A stretch of DNA of 64,000 nucleotides from Ktedonobacter racemifer DSM 44963 (GTDB lineage Bacteria > Chloroflexota > Ktedonobacteria > Ktedonobacterales > Ktedonobacteraceae), in NCBI RefSeq assembly GCF_000178855.1, contig NZ_ADVG01000001.1, positions 1,674,001-1,738,000 of the forward strand, in the 5' to 3' direction. Positions 24,801-33,785 of this stretch are shown here, in pieces (positions within the stretch are counted from its first letter, which is position 1; every line of letters begins with the position of its first letter). The notes beneath the pieces were generated by a model. It saw nothing but the letters and a program-made list of their open reading frames with translations, ran no database searches and had not been told where the DNA came from. The position numbers and the translations under genes were made by a program.

Positions 24801-26994
24801 CGTGGGTCTGCTCAGCAAGGGACTCGAAGAGACCTGGATCGCCGTGCTTTTCGCGGCGTGGAGCCTCTTCCTTCCCGCCAATACCTTTAATATGATCGTC
24901 TGGATCGCGCCACTCTGCATACTACTGGCGCTGGGAATACGTCTTCTCATGGGGAGAGCGCAGGCCCTGCCAATATTCGTGATAGCTGTCCTGGCAACAT
25001 TCGATGCAGGGTTGATGGGAACGATGAGTGGGAATTCTACCATCTTGCTCGCAACCTTCTGGCTGCTCCTGCTCTGTGCCGCACTCTACTATATTGCGGG
25101 TCTGCTCAGCAAGGAGCATGAGGTTACCTGGCTCGCTGGCATATGCACAATCTGGGCCTTCTGCCTGCCCATCAATACCTTTGCCATTCTTACCTCGCTT
25201 GCGCCCACCAGTATTCTCCTCGCGCTCGGTATCCGCTTGTGGCGTGGGCCACGCCAGGCGCTGGCGCTCACAGTTTGCGCGAATGTTGCTACTATCGCAC
25301 TTGGCGTGCAGGGCGCCATCTATGGTGAAATGGCAAGCGCAAGTTGGGTTCTCTTGCTCTGCGCGCAACTCTTCTACGTAGGTGGACTGGTAAGCGAAGA
25401 TCCGTTCTTTACATGGCTGGCACCTGTGTACACGACCTGGTCGGTATATTACGCGGGCGCGCTGGGTGATCTCTATCGTCCTGTGCTGATCGCGCTAACC
25501 TTTGCCCTGCTAGGAAGCGTCAGCAAGTATATAGCCTTCTTTCGCGGTGGGGAAAGAGACGAGAAGCGTAGCTGGTGGCACAACTATAGCTTGCCACTCT
25601 ATGCCACCACCCTGGCTTCAGCCCTGTTGACAGGAATCTATGGCTCGCTCTCAAACGTCAACTTTCCTTTCTATACCGCCGTGCCAGATATCCTCATCGT
25701 GTACGCGCTCGTCGCCTATGGTGTCCTGCTTAATGAGCGCAAGGTGCCGACACGCTGGCAGGCGCTGGTGTTGGCTTTTGCCGCCTGGGGCCTGCTCCTG
25801 GCAACCAGGGTACTCACATGCGATCCCGTTACACAGGCATGCTCGGCACAGCAGGTGCAGCAGCAAAGCACGTACTTATTCGTTCTTACCCTGGGCCTGG
25901 GATGTGTTGGATTGCTCACGGGACGCCTGGTAAAGCTCTTTGCCAGAGGAGGCAAGAAGCAAGAGAGGGAGACCCAGTTTCTGGTCTTACCATGGAATGC
26001 CTCCTGGTACCTCGCCAGCCTACTTGGGTTGCTGCTTATGTTTGGCTGGCAGGTACAGATTACGCAACATCACTATGCGGGTCTTCCCTCAGGCATGCTG
26101 GTGGCACTACTCGCCTTGAGTCTTGTCGTAATGCTGGTGGAACGCATGCCAGAGCTTGTACTTCTCTCCGGTGCCCTGGCCCTGTGGACCATCTCCACTC
26201 TGCCCTTCACAAATTGGCAGGCTGCCCTGGCATATAGCGCTCTCAATATGCTCATCTTTGCCTCACAATGGCTCTGGCACAGGCTACGCCCACGCACGCA
26301 CTGGCTCCCCACATCAGGGCTTGCCACAATCGTCAGTCTCATGGGGCAAGTTCTGGTGGTTGGCAACGTGATTATGCAGGGAGGATTAAGCAGCAGTATA
26401 CCGGTCCTGGCCCACACCGGCGCCTTCACGCTCCTGGTCCTGTCTATGCTCATCGCGGTCTATGGCTATACGCAAAAGAGAGTAGGGTGGCAGAGCTGGA
26501 CTTACTATAGCGCCTGTTTACTTGCTAGTCTGGCTCTATCATGGGAACTGCTGGCGCTTCAGCAGACGCAGTTTGATGTGCTCACGTTACCGCCAGCGAC
26601 AGCTCTTATTCTGATTGCGGCCTTCCTGCAACGGGATGAGGGACTGCCACAACAGCGAGCGGGTGCCCAATTGTGTGCACTGGCTGGCACGGCCCTCCTG
26701 CTCCTCCCCACGCTCTGGCTCAGCTTCCAAGGGTCTGAGCTGGCGCCCACGCTGCTCCTGGGAGGAGAGGCCCTGATACTGCTGCTGGTAGGTATCGGAA
26801 CCCACATCCGCGTGTTTGTGCTTAGTGGGGCGGGCCTGGTAGTAATCGCGGCTATGCACGCGCTCTTCCTGCCTTCGCTCGGCCTGCCATCCTCGCTCGC
26901 CCTGGCCATTATGGGACTCAGCTTGTTGGTCCTGGCAACGGCCTTAAGCCTGACTCGCCACCGCTTGCGCTCCGCCTGGACCCAGTGGCAGTAA
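21877..26994 (+). CDS. Giant polytopic membrane protein with N-terminal zinc ribbon
   Basis: A 1705-residue protein. The N-terminus has paired CxxC motifs (C8/C11 and C24/C27), probably a zinc ribbon, then a helical stretch and a Pro/Ala-rich linker to about residue 180. The rest is almost wholly hydrophobic, with several dozen predicted membrane segments starting at INIVASLGAFLLLTGSLSFI. Residues about 770-1190 hold tandem repeats of 95-98 residues, each with a W/S-x-AP-x-SI-LL-x-LG-x-R-L block and an LLLCA-x-LYY-x-x-G-L-x-S block. It resembles actinobacterial SCO7613-like membrane proteins as I recall them. No enzymatic motif seen; function unknown. Confidence 0.75.
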   Translation: MPTIAQWCAGCKLPIYGSPPGEECPRCQYPIELEKEKGFLRRSLQDLVRVATYQHRNITVGQLIVQHQARLNTLQQIRLEIPAPMPLTPPAPAMSAQAPSVMSEKQVPTLPISAPVEHIHNGMPSVEPTRVVQPGPAQSPISPAIPVTANTSRSEEAFAPNPEPQAVARPPRQMFSLRTFFEDQTINIVASLGAFLLLTGSLSFIATATDLWQSFIVMFLVHMVFGATGIITRRFDSFRVVSIIYTAIFALLIPLVSFSAYRLASGSLVTFSPAALVAMVTAYAAIAYGSLAIYQRFSLFSYLSLAALSIADVATINAFHLALPWLFCGPMLLALGAMLCLPPDKNSASIFDGRLAVLHDPLRVCMYLWVGICALGALLTIAIALSSEYTILPGVSNLEEKIALCGQIALLLGWCAGMAWRTRNIYWVAATCYLPVVLALTIAFACSLRPAGYAVVLISVAAYYHILLRFAPSLMRQFRTQGLEKQLEGIGLTLIALAPLVGEASMPLYVFLKTFTHNDWSPLHTPTAMIDSFATLAVCILGLLLTLSSVQLHTKLQRQLAPAQARWCWLLLLCGFLLYWLCGEALLLSSLHPTWLFLGVTLLLTALSFQAHAKYSQAWSTPIELVALTGMGLTLFFALSQTAAIQLSLLLGFEIISYGLAIAQRRPGLLALSMVLGVLAIGPLFDYIPFFFSLCLVLPVLAAGISRQFAQRWPRRVETRYQRITWEWPALFQGLLYGLLYASMESLQTLSGATTGVLAENLQPIAVPILLELALLAAAWYIGAILARRPLWLIVSALFAGVAICLPSNSFLFLAWLAPTSILVALAARMRFGRIWSAPLATSALLATLMVGISGSVHHEATLATWVLLLCASLYYVAGIISQEPAVTGLTPATLLLLIACSFANFSLLTWIAPISILLMLGAHLWLGRTYSIALGVTALIATITLGVLGTSSGNQATLHATFWLLLLCATLFYGVGLLSKGLEETWIAVLFAAWSLFLPANTFNMIVWIAPLCILLALGIRLLMGRAQALPIFVIAVLATFDAGLMGTMSGNSTILLATFWLLLLCAALYYIAGLLSKEHEVTWLAGICTIWAFCLPINTFAILTSLAPTSILLALGIRLWRGPRQALALTVCANVATIALGVQGAIYGEMASASWVLLLCAQLFYVGGLVSEDPFFTWLAPVYTTWSVYYAGALGDLYRPVLIALTFALLGSVSKYIAFFRGGERDEKRSWWHNYSLPLYATTLASALLTGIYGSLSNVNFPFYTAVPDILIVYALVAYGVLLNERKVPTRWQALVLAFAAWGLLLATRVLTCDPVTQACSAQQVQQQSTYLFVLTLGLGCVGLLTGRLVKLFARGGKKQERETQFLVLPWNASWYLASLLGLLLMFGWQVQITQHHYAGLPSGMLVALLALSLVVMLVERMPELVLLSGALALWTISTLPFTNWQAALAYSALNMLIFASQWLWHRLRPRTHWLPTSGLATIVSLMGQVLVVGNVIMQGGLSSSIPVLAHTGAFTLLVLSMLIAVYGYTQKRVGWQSWTYYSACLLASLALSWELLALQQTQFDVLTLPPATALILIAAFLQRDEGLPQQRAGAQLCALAGTALLLLPTLWLSFQGSELAPTLLLGGEALILLLVGIGTHIRVFVLSGAGLVVIAAMHALFLPSLGLPSSLALAIMGLSLLVLATALSLTRHRLRSAWTQWQ

Positions 26995-27618
26995 ACAAAA
27001 CGTATACATGGTGTGGTGGGAGAATGCCTCTGGTATTTCCTCTCCACACTATGTATCCACCAATTATCATGGCATGAGTAAATTATGAATCCTTTAGAAG
27101 CGAAAATAGCTTTAGAATTTGTCAATAATCCGATTCAGTACTAAAAAAGGGCAAAATATGTACTGCTAGTTGTATTATTTCGCGCCTGTTGTGATATGAT
27201 GGGACAGTATACCTGGGACATCTCAACTGGTTCTCAACAGCATACACATACGCATCTCTGGACCAGTTCGCCAGGGCTGCGCCAAATTTCCTGTTTTCCT
27301 GCACAATCAGGGAAGCGTTACGGCTTATAGCTTGAAACCTGCTGAGAGGTGACACGCCCTCAGCACGAAACAGGGCAATAGAAGGATCACAACCTGGAGA
27401 GTTTGTTGGTGCCAAGTAAGGGTGATAGCGCCAGGGTGAGTTGGCGAGGACGGCTATTTACATACCTATTTCTTACCAATACATATACCCCGGAGAACAG
27501 GGGTATGTACTCTCTTGCCTAAAAAATACACGAGCAGAAGCAATACGTGCAAAGAGCCAGGAACGGCGGAACATATGGAAGATGCAGCCGGGTTCATTCT
27601 GCTATCGAGGAGGAAGAC
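26995..27618. other. Gene-poor region with long leader
   Basis: 624 bases without a credible gene. Near 27005-27057 an imperfect 13-bp inverted repeat (ATACATGGTGTGG with CCACACTATGTAT) may end the giant gene. The stretch from about 27180 has a TATGAT-like element and GC-rich segments that could fold into a structured leader for the next gene, but I match it to no known RNA family. A 97-codon minus-strand frame here lacks a ribosome site and protein character. Confidence 0.4.
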
Positions 27619-28446
27619 ATGGATCTATCGTTGCGGTTAGACACCTTGGGATTAGTGGAAGTGAGATACTTGCGGGGCCGCGAACGTTATCGGGACTGGC
27701 CCCAATTTGAGTTACTCGCAGCGTCAAGACAGGCAAGAATCTTAGCCTACTTTCCTCGCGAGGTGGCCGAACAACTGCACCAACAAATTCTCATGGTCGA
27801 GGCAGCCGTAGGTCTGGAAAGTGAGGAGGAGACGGAGCATGAGGAAGGCGAGGGCCAGGAGGTAGGCGTAGCTCATGAAGGCGAGACGAAGACCAGCGAA
27901 AAAGATGGTTCTACATTCTCCCCCGCCTTCGCCCAGGCACTCAAACAACTCAATGAGCTTGCACGCCAGCGCTTACCAGAAGCAGGCATCCCCGGCAACC
28001 AGACCAGCGGGGATCTCTCGCAAGAGATAGACGCTCTCGGGGATGATGATGACGCGTTAGAACAACTGCAAGACGCCTTTAGCCAGATGATGGAAGTTGT
28101 ACGCGAACTGGCCGAAGAGATTTCTACTGACGCGCTCAAGTTAACGGGACGCTTCAAGTGCGCGCGCACCAACATTGAGTTCATTCCTCGCCCTCACACC
28201 AGCGAAGACAATGATGATGACGACGACGAAGAGGGAGAGCTTGAAATCGATACCAGCAGCGGTGTCATCGACATCGAGGTTGAGCTGGTAATGGTGCTTC
28301 AGCTCTTTGAAGAGGGGCGCGCGCGCCCTGACGATCTGCCCGCAGTAGAGCTTCAGCTCGATGTAGACGATTTTGAGCGCCTGCACGAAACGCTCGATTT
28401 CGCTATGGAGCGTGAGCGCCGAGGCCGACGCCGCCCCAAGGCGTAA
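27619..28446 (+). CDS. Acidic protein of unknown function
   Basis: A 275-residue protein, strongly acidic, with three runs of Glu/Asp (about residues 76-95, 140-150 and 198-210). The start at 27619 is chosen because a perfect GAGGAGGAAG site precedes it; an open frame extends 24 codons further. The first 60 residues (LSLRLDTLGLVEVRYLRGRE, then YRDWPQFELLAASRQARILA) look folded, and the C-terminal half carries a second domain ending in a basic tail RERRGRRRPKA. No signal peptide or membrane segment. Not recognised. Confidence 0.7.
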   Translation: MDLSLRLDTLGLVEVRYLRGRERYRDWPQFELLAASRQARILAYFPREVAEQLHQQILMVEAAVGLESEEETEHEEGEGQEVGVAHEGETKTSEKDGSTFSPAFAQALKQLNELARQRLPEAGIPGNQTSGDLSQEIDALGDDDDALEQLQDAFSQMMEVVRELAEEISTDALKLTGRFKCARTNIEFIPRPHTSEDNDDDDDEEGELEIDTSSGVIDIEVELVMVLQLFEEGRARPDDLPAVELQLDVDDFERLHETLDFAMERERRGRRRPKA

Positions 28447-28457
28447 AACAGCCTCGG

Positions 28458-28493
28458 TCACCTGCTGTACGCCCTCAAACGTACAGCAGGTGA
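28458..28493. terminator. Hairpin terminator, 14-bp arms
   Basis: Perfect arms 28458-28471 and 28480-28493, loop CCCTCAAA, directly after the acidic protein gene. There is no U-tract. Confidence 0.6.
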
Positions 28494-28605
28494 TACCCCA
28501 CTTAAGGGCAGAATGCTCGTCCTATAGTGCCCCAAACATTCCCCTTCATCAATGCAACGCCAGGCTAATAGAGGGCCTTTTTTAGAATAGAGACAGGATA
28601 TCACC

Positions 28606-30321
28606 ATGCCCAATGCTATTGTTCATCAGGAGTTCGATCCTCAGCAAGGAAAGCTTTCATACTACACCTACGAGGTGCTGACCCAACTCCTCTTTGAACT
28701 TGTCGAAGCGCACCCCCAGCTTGCTACCATCGAGTCTATTGGTAAAAGCCTGGAAGGACGTGAGATCTGGCTCATTACTCTGACTAATCAGGAAACGGGG
28801 CCAGCCCTGGAAAAGCCAGCCTACTGGATCGATGGCAATACACATGCGGGTGAGGTTACTGGCTCAACCGTCGCCCTGTATACCATCTGGTCATACCTGA
28901 CACACTATGGGCAGGACGAAAAAATCACACGCCTGCTTGACCGCACCACCTTCTATATTTTGCCGCGCCTGAGTGTGGATGGAGCGGAACGCTACCTGAC
29001 TACACCCTATACTCTGCGCAGCAGTACCCGGCCCTATCCCTATGACGATACCCATGATCCTGATGGACTCTATCCCGAAGACATTGATGGGGATGGCGAG
29101 ATCCTTATGATGCGCGTCCCAGACCCCAATGGGGTCTGGAAAAGCTCCAGGCGCGATGCACGCATTATGCGCCGCCGCGAGATTGATGAAGAAGGCGAAA
29201 CCTACTATCACCTGATGACCGAGGGCATCATCCGCAATTATGATGGCTACCTTATTCCTCTTGCTCCACGCAAAGAGGGTCTGGACATCAACCGCAACTA
29301 CCCCTATCAATGGGCAGCGGAGAATGAGCAGTCTGGCGCTGGGGCCTATCCCTTCTCAGAGCCAGAGACACGAGCCGAGGCCGAGTTCTGGCGCACCCAT
29401 ACAAATATTTCAGGCTTTGCCTCCTACCACACCACCTCCGGCGTCCTGCTACGTCCATACAGCACCAAGTCTGACGATGAGATGTTGCCCTCAGACCTGG
29501 AGGTCTTCAAGCTCCTTGGCGAGAGGAGTCAGAAGATCACGGATTATCCAGCCGTCTCAACCTATCATGGCTTCCGCTACGGTCCCAAAGATCTGACAAA
29601 GGGCGCGATGGATGACTATGCCTATGATCACCTGGGCTGGTTTGGCTTTACAGTTGAACTCTGGGACCTACCCACCACAGCAGGCATCGGACCACGCGAC
29701 TTCATTCCCTGGATGCGCTGGCACCCAGAGGAGGATGACATTAAACTGATGCAGTGGAACGACGAGGTCATGCAGGGCGAGGCCTTCGAGGACTGGCGTC
29801 CCTTTGAGCATCCGCAACTGGGACCGGTTGAGATCGGCGGCTGGAAGAGTAAGCTCTACCGACAGAACGCACCGTTACGTTATCTGCCAGAGATGTGCGA
29901 AAAACATAGCGCATTCACCCTGATGCATGCCTCGCTCAATCCCTACCTCAGTCTCTACGCGCTCAAGGTGGAACAGCAAGCAGAGCAGATCTACCGTATC
30001 ACTGCCATTATCGAAAACAATGGCTTTCTCCCCACAGACACCAGCGCCCAGGCTCGTGAGCGCAGAGTGGTGCGTCCCATTCAAGTAACCCTGAGCCTGC
30101 CAGAGGAGGTCGAACTGCTGCAAGGGAAACAGTATCAAGAGGTGGGCCAATTGGAGGGACGCTCTAATAAGCTGCAAGGGAGCTATGGGCGCAGCATTAC
30201 TGACCATCGCTGTAAAGTAGAATGGACCATCAAGGGACCAACACATGCTACACTAGAACTAACAGTCCAGGCACAGCGCGCTGGTGTTCTACGACACACC
30301 ATTATCCTCGAAAATGGCTAA
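28606..30321 (+). CDS. M14 family zinc carboxypeptidase
   Basis: A 571-residue M14 metallopeptidase. Zinc ligands are His80 and Glu83 in GNTHAGEVTG and a His in GFASYHTTSG. The substrate-binding Arg is in DINRNYPYQW, and the catalytic Glu in FTVELWDLP. There is no signal peptide, so it is likely cytosolic. The C-terminal ~130 residues (from about 430) form an extra beta-rich domain. It is followed after 100 bases by an S9 peptidase on the same strand; together they may degrade or process peptides. Confidence 0.9.
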   Translation: MPNAIVHQEFDPQQGKLSYYTYEVLTQLLFELVEAHPQLATIESIGKSLEGREIWLITLTNQETGPALEKPAYWIDGNTHAGEVTGSTVALYTIWSYLTHYGQDEKITRLLDRTTFYILPRLSVDGAERYLTTPYTLRSSTRPYPYDDTHDPDGLYPEDIDGDGEILMMRVPDPNGVWKSSRRDARIMRRREIDEEGETYYHLMTEGIIRNYDGYLIPLAPRKEGLDINRNYPYQWAAENEQSGAGAYPFSEPETRAEAEFWRTHTNISGFASYHTTSGVLLRPYSTKSDDEMLPSDLEVFKLLGERSQKITDYPAVSTYHGFRYGPKDLTKGAMDDYAYDHLGWFGFTVELWDLPTTAGIGPRDFIPWMRWHPEEDDIKLMQWNDEVMQGEAFEDWRPFEHPQLGPVEIGGWKSKLYRQNAPLRYLPEMCEKHSAFTLMHASLNPYLSLYALKVEQQAEQIYRITAIIENNGFLPTDTSAQARERRVVRPIQVTLSLPEEVELLQGKQYQEVGQLEGRSNKLQGSYGRSITDHRCKVEWTIKGPTHATLELTVQAQRAGVLRHTIILENG

Positions 30322-30328
30322 GATATAG

Positions 30329-30405
30329 GTGTAAGTGTAGGGACCCTGCTTGCATAGCCTGCCCTCACGAGAGAAGGCCGAGCAAGCTCTGCCCCTACAC
30401 ATTAC
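30329..30405 (+). promoter_or_regulatory. Intercistronic hairpin between two peptidase genes
   Basis: GTGTAAGTGTAGGG (30329-30342) pairs with CCCCTACACATTAC (30392-30405) with one mismatch, and the loop can form a GCTTGC/GCAAGC-type inner stem. It ends 16 bases before the S9 peptidase start and may tune downstream expression or mRNA stability. Confidence 0.4.
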
Positions 30406-30421
30406 CAGAAAGGTTGGATTC

Positions 30422-32470
30422 ATGACACGGAACATCACCATTGAAGACCTCTATCGTATGCAGTTTATCGATAGGCCACGCATCTCCCCAGATGGCAAAC
30501 AAGTCGCCTATGTCGTGACACGCATCGACGACAAGAAGCATGCCTATCGTTCAAGCATCTGGATCAGTCCTACCGAGGGTGGAGAGGCGCGCCGCTTTAC
30601 CCAGGAGACCGAACTGACCAGCGCACCAACCTGGTCGCCTGATGGACGCTGGCTGGCCTTTGTCGCCAAGCGAGAGAGCAGCGATCAGCCTTCCACGACG
30701 GAGAAGAAAGAGCAGAAGAAGCCGGGCAAGGATAAGCCCCAGATCTGGGTCATGCCCACCGATGGTGGCGAGGCGCGCCAGCTTACTTTCATGGAGCATG
30801 GCGCCTCATCTCCCGCCTGGTCACCCGATGGCAAGCACTTGCTCTTCAGCGCACAGGTCGGGCCTGCTGATGAGGAGACGGAAGACGGCAAGGCGCTGCC
30901 CAAAGTGCATGTGATAGACCAGCTCTGGTATCGCCTGGATGGCGTTGGCTTTATTTATGAGCGCCGCGCGCATCTCTTCCTGATCCCACGCGAGGGCGGA
31001 GAGCCACAGCAATTGACAGATGGCGATTGGAACGATGGCGATGCTGCCTGGTCTCCTGATGGGAAGCAGATCACCTTCACCTCTGACCGCAACGAGGAGC
31101 GCTGGCGCATTCCAGGGGCCGACATCTATGTACTCGCGCTTCAGGATAACAAGGTTGTGGGTGAGCCACGCGTCCTGACCGATGGCAGCATGGGATGTGC
31201 CTCGCCATCCTGGTCAGCTGATGGACAGCAGATCGCCTTTATCGCGTCAAAGAAAGTGGGTTCGGCGGGACACGCCTATCTCTACACCATCGGCGCCAGC
31301 GCAGAGAAAGGCGAGCCGAAAAACCTGACGCCTGAGTTTGAGGGAACGGCCCTCGACTTCACCAATAGCGACCTTGGCGACGAGCACTTGATGCCGCAGC
31401 CTGCCTGGTCAGCCGATGGCAAGACGCTCTATGTCCTCTCCTCGCATCGGGGCGCCTCGCGTATCTATGCCATCTCCACCACCAATGGCGCGGGCAAAGA
31501 GCCGCCAACAGTCACCCCCGGTAATGTGCATGTGCGTGACTTTAGCCTCGATCACAGCAAGCAGATTTTTGCGATGAACGTTGCCGACGCCACGCACCCA
31601 CAGGAGATCTTCGTACGCTCAGCCAAGACCAATGGCGAACTGCGCAAGATTACTGGCTTCAACGATGCCCTGCTCAACGAGCTCCAGCTGGCAACGCCAG
31701 AGCACTTCACCTATGAGGGGGCTGATGGCTGGCCCATGGATGGCTGGATTTTAAAGCCGCACAACTTTGATCCCTCCAAGAAGTATCCACTGGTCCTGGA
31801 GATTCATGGAGGGCCGCAAACACAGTACGGCTATGGTTTCTTCCACGAGATGCAGCTTCTCGTTGCCGAGGGGTATGTCGTCCTCTACACCAATCCACGC
31901 GGCAGCTGCGGCTATGGCTTTGAGTTCGCGCATGCTGTACGCGGGGCCTGGGGCGAGAAGGATCCCATCGATATCATGAACGGCGTCGCCGAGGTCGTAC
32001 AGCGTGGCTATATCGACACTCAGCGCATGGGCGTTACTGGGGGCAGCTATGGCGGCTTTATGACCAACTGGCTGATCAGCCACAACAACCGCTTTAAGGT
32101 CGCGATCACCGACCGCTGTGTCAGCAACATGGCAACCATGTTTGGCGTAAGTGATATCGGCTGGGACCTGGGCTATGATAACCTGGATACCACGCCCTGG
32201 GAGGACCTGGAGAAGTATATGAATATGTCGCCCATCAAGTATGTGCAGAATATTCGTACGCCGCTCCTCATCATCCACAGCGACCAGGACCTGCGCTGTA
32301 ATATCGAGCAGGGGGAACAGCTCTTCGCCGCGCTCAAGTATATGGGACGCGAGGTACGGCTGGTACGCTTTGAGGGGCAGAGCCATGGTCTCTCACGTGG
32401 CGGGCATCCACGCTCACGCCAGGAGCGCCTGCGCCACATCCAGAGCTGGTTCGCGAAGTACCTACAATAG
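30422..32470 (+). CDS. S9 family prolyl oligopeptidase / acylaminoacyl-peptidase
   Basis: A 682-residue serine peptidase. Residues 1 to about 400 form a beta-propeller with repeated W-SPDG/SADG blades of TolB type, and the rest is the alpha/beta-hydrolase domain. The nucleophile is Ser542 in GVTGGSYGGFM; the Asp is in IIHSDQDLRC and the His in EGQSHGLSRGG. The ATG at 30422 follows AGAAAGG; an upstream in-frame extension of 24 codons is rejected because it covers the intercistronic hairpin. It probably removes acylated or short N-terminal peptides. Confidence 0.93.
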   Translation: MTRNITIEDLYRMQFIDRPRISPDGKQVAYVVTRIDDKKHAYRSSIWISPTEGGEARRFTQETELTSAPTWSPDGRWLAFVAKRESSDQPSTTEKKEQKKPGKDKPQIWVMPTDGGEARQLTFMEHGASSPAWSPDGKHLLFSAQVGPADEETEDGKALPKVHVIDQLWYRLDGVGFIYERRAHLFLIPREGGEPQQLTDGDWNDGDAAWSPDGKQITFTSDRNEERWRIPGADIYVLALQDNKVVGEPRVLTDGSMGCASPSWSADGQQIAFIASKKVGSAGHAYLYTIGASAEKGEPKNLTPEFEGTALDFTNSDLGDEHLMPQPAWSADGKTLYVLSSHRGASRIYAISTTNGAGKEPPTVTPGNVHVRDFSLDHSKQIFAMNVADATHPQEIFVRSAKTNGELRKITGFNDALLNELQLATPEHFTYEGADGWPMDGWILKPHNFDPSKKYPLVLEIHGGPQTQYGYGFFHEMQLLVAEGYVVLYTNPRGSCGYGFEFAHAVRGAWGEKDPIDIMNGVAEVVQRGYIDTQRMGVTGGSYGGFMTNWLISHNNRFKVAITDRCVSNMATMFGVSDIGWDLGYDNLDTTPWEDLEKYMNMSPIKYVQNIRTPLLIIHSDQDLRCNIEQGEQLFAALKYMGREVRLVRFEGQSHGLSRGGHPRSRQERLRHIQSWFAKYLQ

Positions 32471-32473
32471 CAG

Positions 32474-32535
32474 CCCTCAGGAATAGAAGGAGCGCGTCCT
32501 GGCATGCCAGGACGCGCTCCTTCTATTCCTGAGGG
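32474..32535. terminator. Perfect 62-base palindrome
   Basis: Both halves (32474-32504 and 32505-32535) are exact reverse complements, giving a 31-bp stem with no designated loop. It lies exactly between two convergent genes (S9 peptidase and MFS transporter), as expected for a shared terminator. Confidence 0.75.
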
Positions 32536-32547
32536 TTTATCAAAATC

Positions 32548-33741
32548 TTATGCATCATGGGATACGGATCCAATGTTCCAAGCAAGAGTAACAGCTAAAA
32601 GACCAATACCACCTACAATACTCCAGCAAAGCAGCGGTGAATAGGAGAGTAATACTCCCCCAAGAACTGGTCCGAGAGCAAACCCCAGGCCTGTCGCAAT
32701 CCATAGAAAGCTCATGTAAGTTCCTCGCTGCTCAACTGGTGCGAGATCAGCTCCAATCGTATCGTAAGGAGGCGAGAAAAGCATGTTTCCAAAGACAAAA
32801 GCAAGAAGTGGGAGTGCCAACCAGTAGGGTCCAGCAACCAGGCTACATGTTCCCGCCGCGAGAGCTAAGATAAGACTTCCCAGCGCCATAACGCGGCCAG
32901 ATTGCACACGCTGAAAGAAAGCCGTCAAAGGAACTTCCAGGAGAATCACTAAAAAGCTTCCTGCCGCCATCAACCCACCATAGAACGCTGGACTTCCACC
33001 CAGCTTCGTAAGATACACAGCAAAGGTTGTTGTTTGCTGGCTCAAAACCATAGTAGTGAAGAAACCTACAAGCCAGATGCGGCGAAATGCCCGGTCTCTA
33101 AAAGGCGCGAACAGAGCCAGAGATGGACGCGATGCCTGAACTTTTGGCAGAGGAGACACGGGACGAGGAAAGAGGAGAAGCATAAAGAGTGCAAAGAGCA
33201 ACGTTGTCCCTGCATCTGCGCCAAAGAGGGGAAGGAATGCCTGAGAGGCGATAAGTCCACCAATCGACGCACTCACCATGCTCCCAACATTTATTGCCAG
33301 ACGTAACACAGAGATGGCCTGCCGCCGCTGCTTATGTGAGACCAGGTCCATCACTAACATACCAGCAAGAGGCCGCTGAGCTTCACTAGCGATGCTCCAG
33401 AGTAGAACCATTCCTGCTAACCAGAGAAGAGAGGAGAGAAAAGGAATAGTCAGCAAAAAGCATGCAGACACGGAGAGACTGGCGACAAAGATAAATTTAC
33501 GCGACAAACGGTCGGCGAGAAGGCTCATCAGAAGCGAGGCCAGAATACCTCCTAGCCCTGGAAGGGCCACGATCAGGCCGACGACCTGGGGAGGAAGATG
33601 GCGCTCAGATGTAAGATAGATAGCAAGAAAAGGGAGAACAAGCATCCCCACACGATTGAGTAACGTTCCTCCCCATAAGAACCAGAACGCTTGAGGGAAT
33701 CCCAGAATGGTTTTTCTCAAGTCAGCAAGAGGTGAAAGCAT
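32548..33741 (-). CDS. MFS transporter
   Basis: A 397-residue, 12-helix major facilitator. The loop 2-3 motif is present as SLLADRLSRKF, with PPQVVGLIVALPGLGGILAS before it. Resembles small-molecule efflux permeases of the multidrug type; substrate unknown. It is the third gene of a minus-strand run after mtaB and a lipoprotein, starting 44 bases after the lipoprotein stop. The ribosome site is weak. It ends 13 bases before the long palindrome at 32474-32535. Confidence 0.85.
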   Translation of the reverse strand: MLSPLADLRKTILGFPQAFWFLWGGTLLNRVGMLVLPFLAIYLTSERHLPPQVVGLIVALPGLGGILASLLMSLLADRLSRKFIFVASLSVSACFLLTIPFLSSLLWLAGMVLLWSIASEAQRPLAGMLVMDLVSHKQRRQAISVLRLAINVGSMVSASIGGLIASQAFLPLFGADAGTTLLFALFMLLLFPRPVSPLPKVQASRPSLALFAPFRDRAFRRIWLVGFFTTMVLSQQTTTFAVYLTKLGGSPAFYGGLMAAGSFLVILLEVPLTAFFQRVQSGRVMALGSLILALAAGTCSLVAGPYWLALPLLAFVFGNMLFSPPYDTIGADLAPVEQRGTYMSFLWIATGLGFALGPVLGGVLLSYSPLLCWSIVGGIGLLAVTLAWNIGSVSHDA

Positions 33742-33785
33742 TACATTTGTCTTTCTAATCCGACCAGAATAATTAATTATGTGCG

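Noticed and set aside
27122..27415. 97-codon minus-strand open frame
   Set aside because: No ribosome site, no recognisable features, composition not protein-like, and it lies in a likely leader region.
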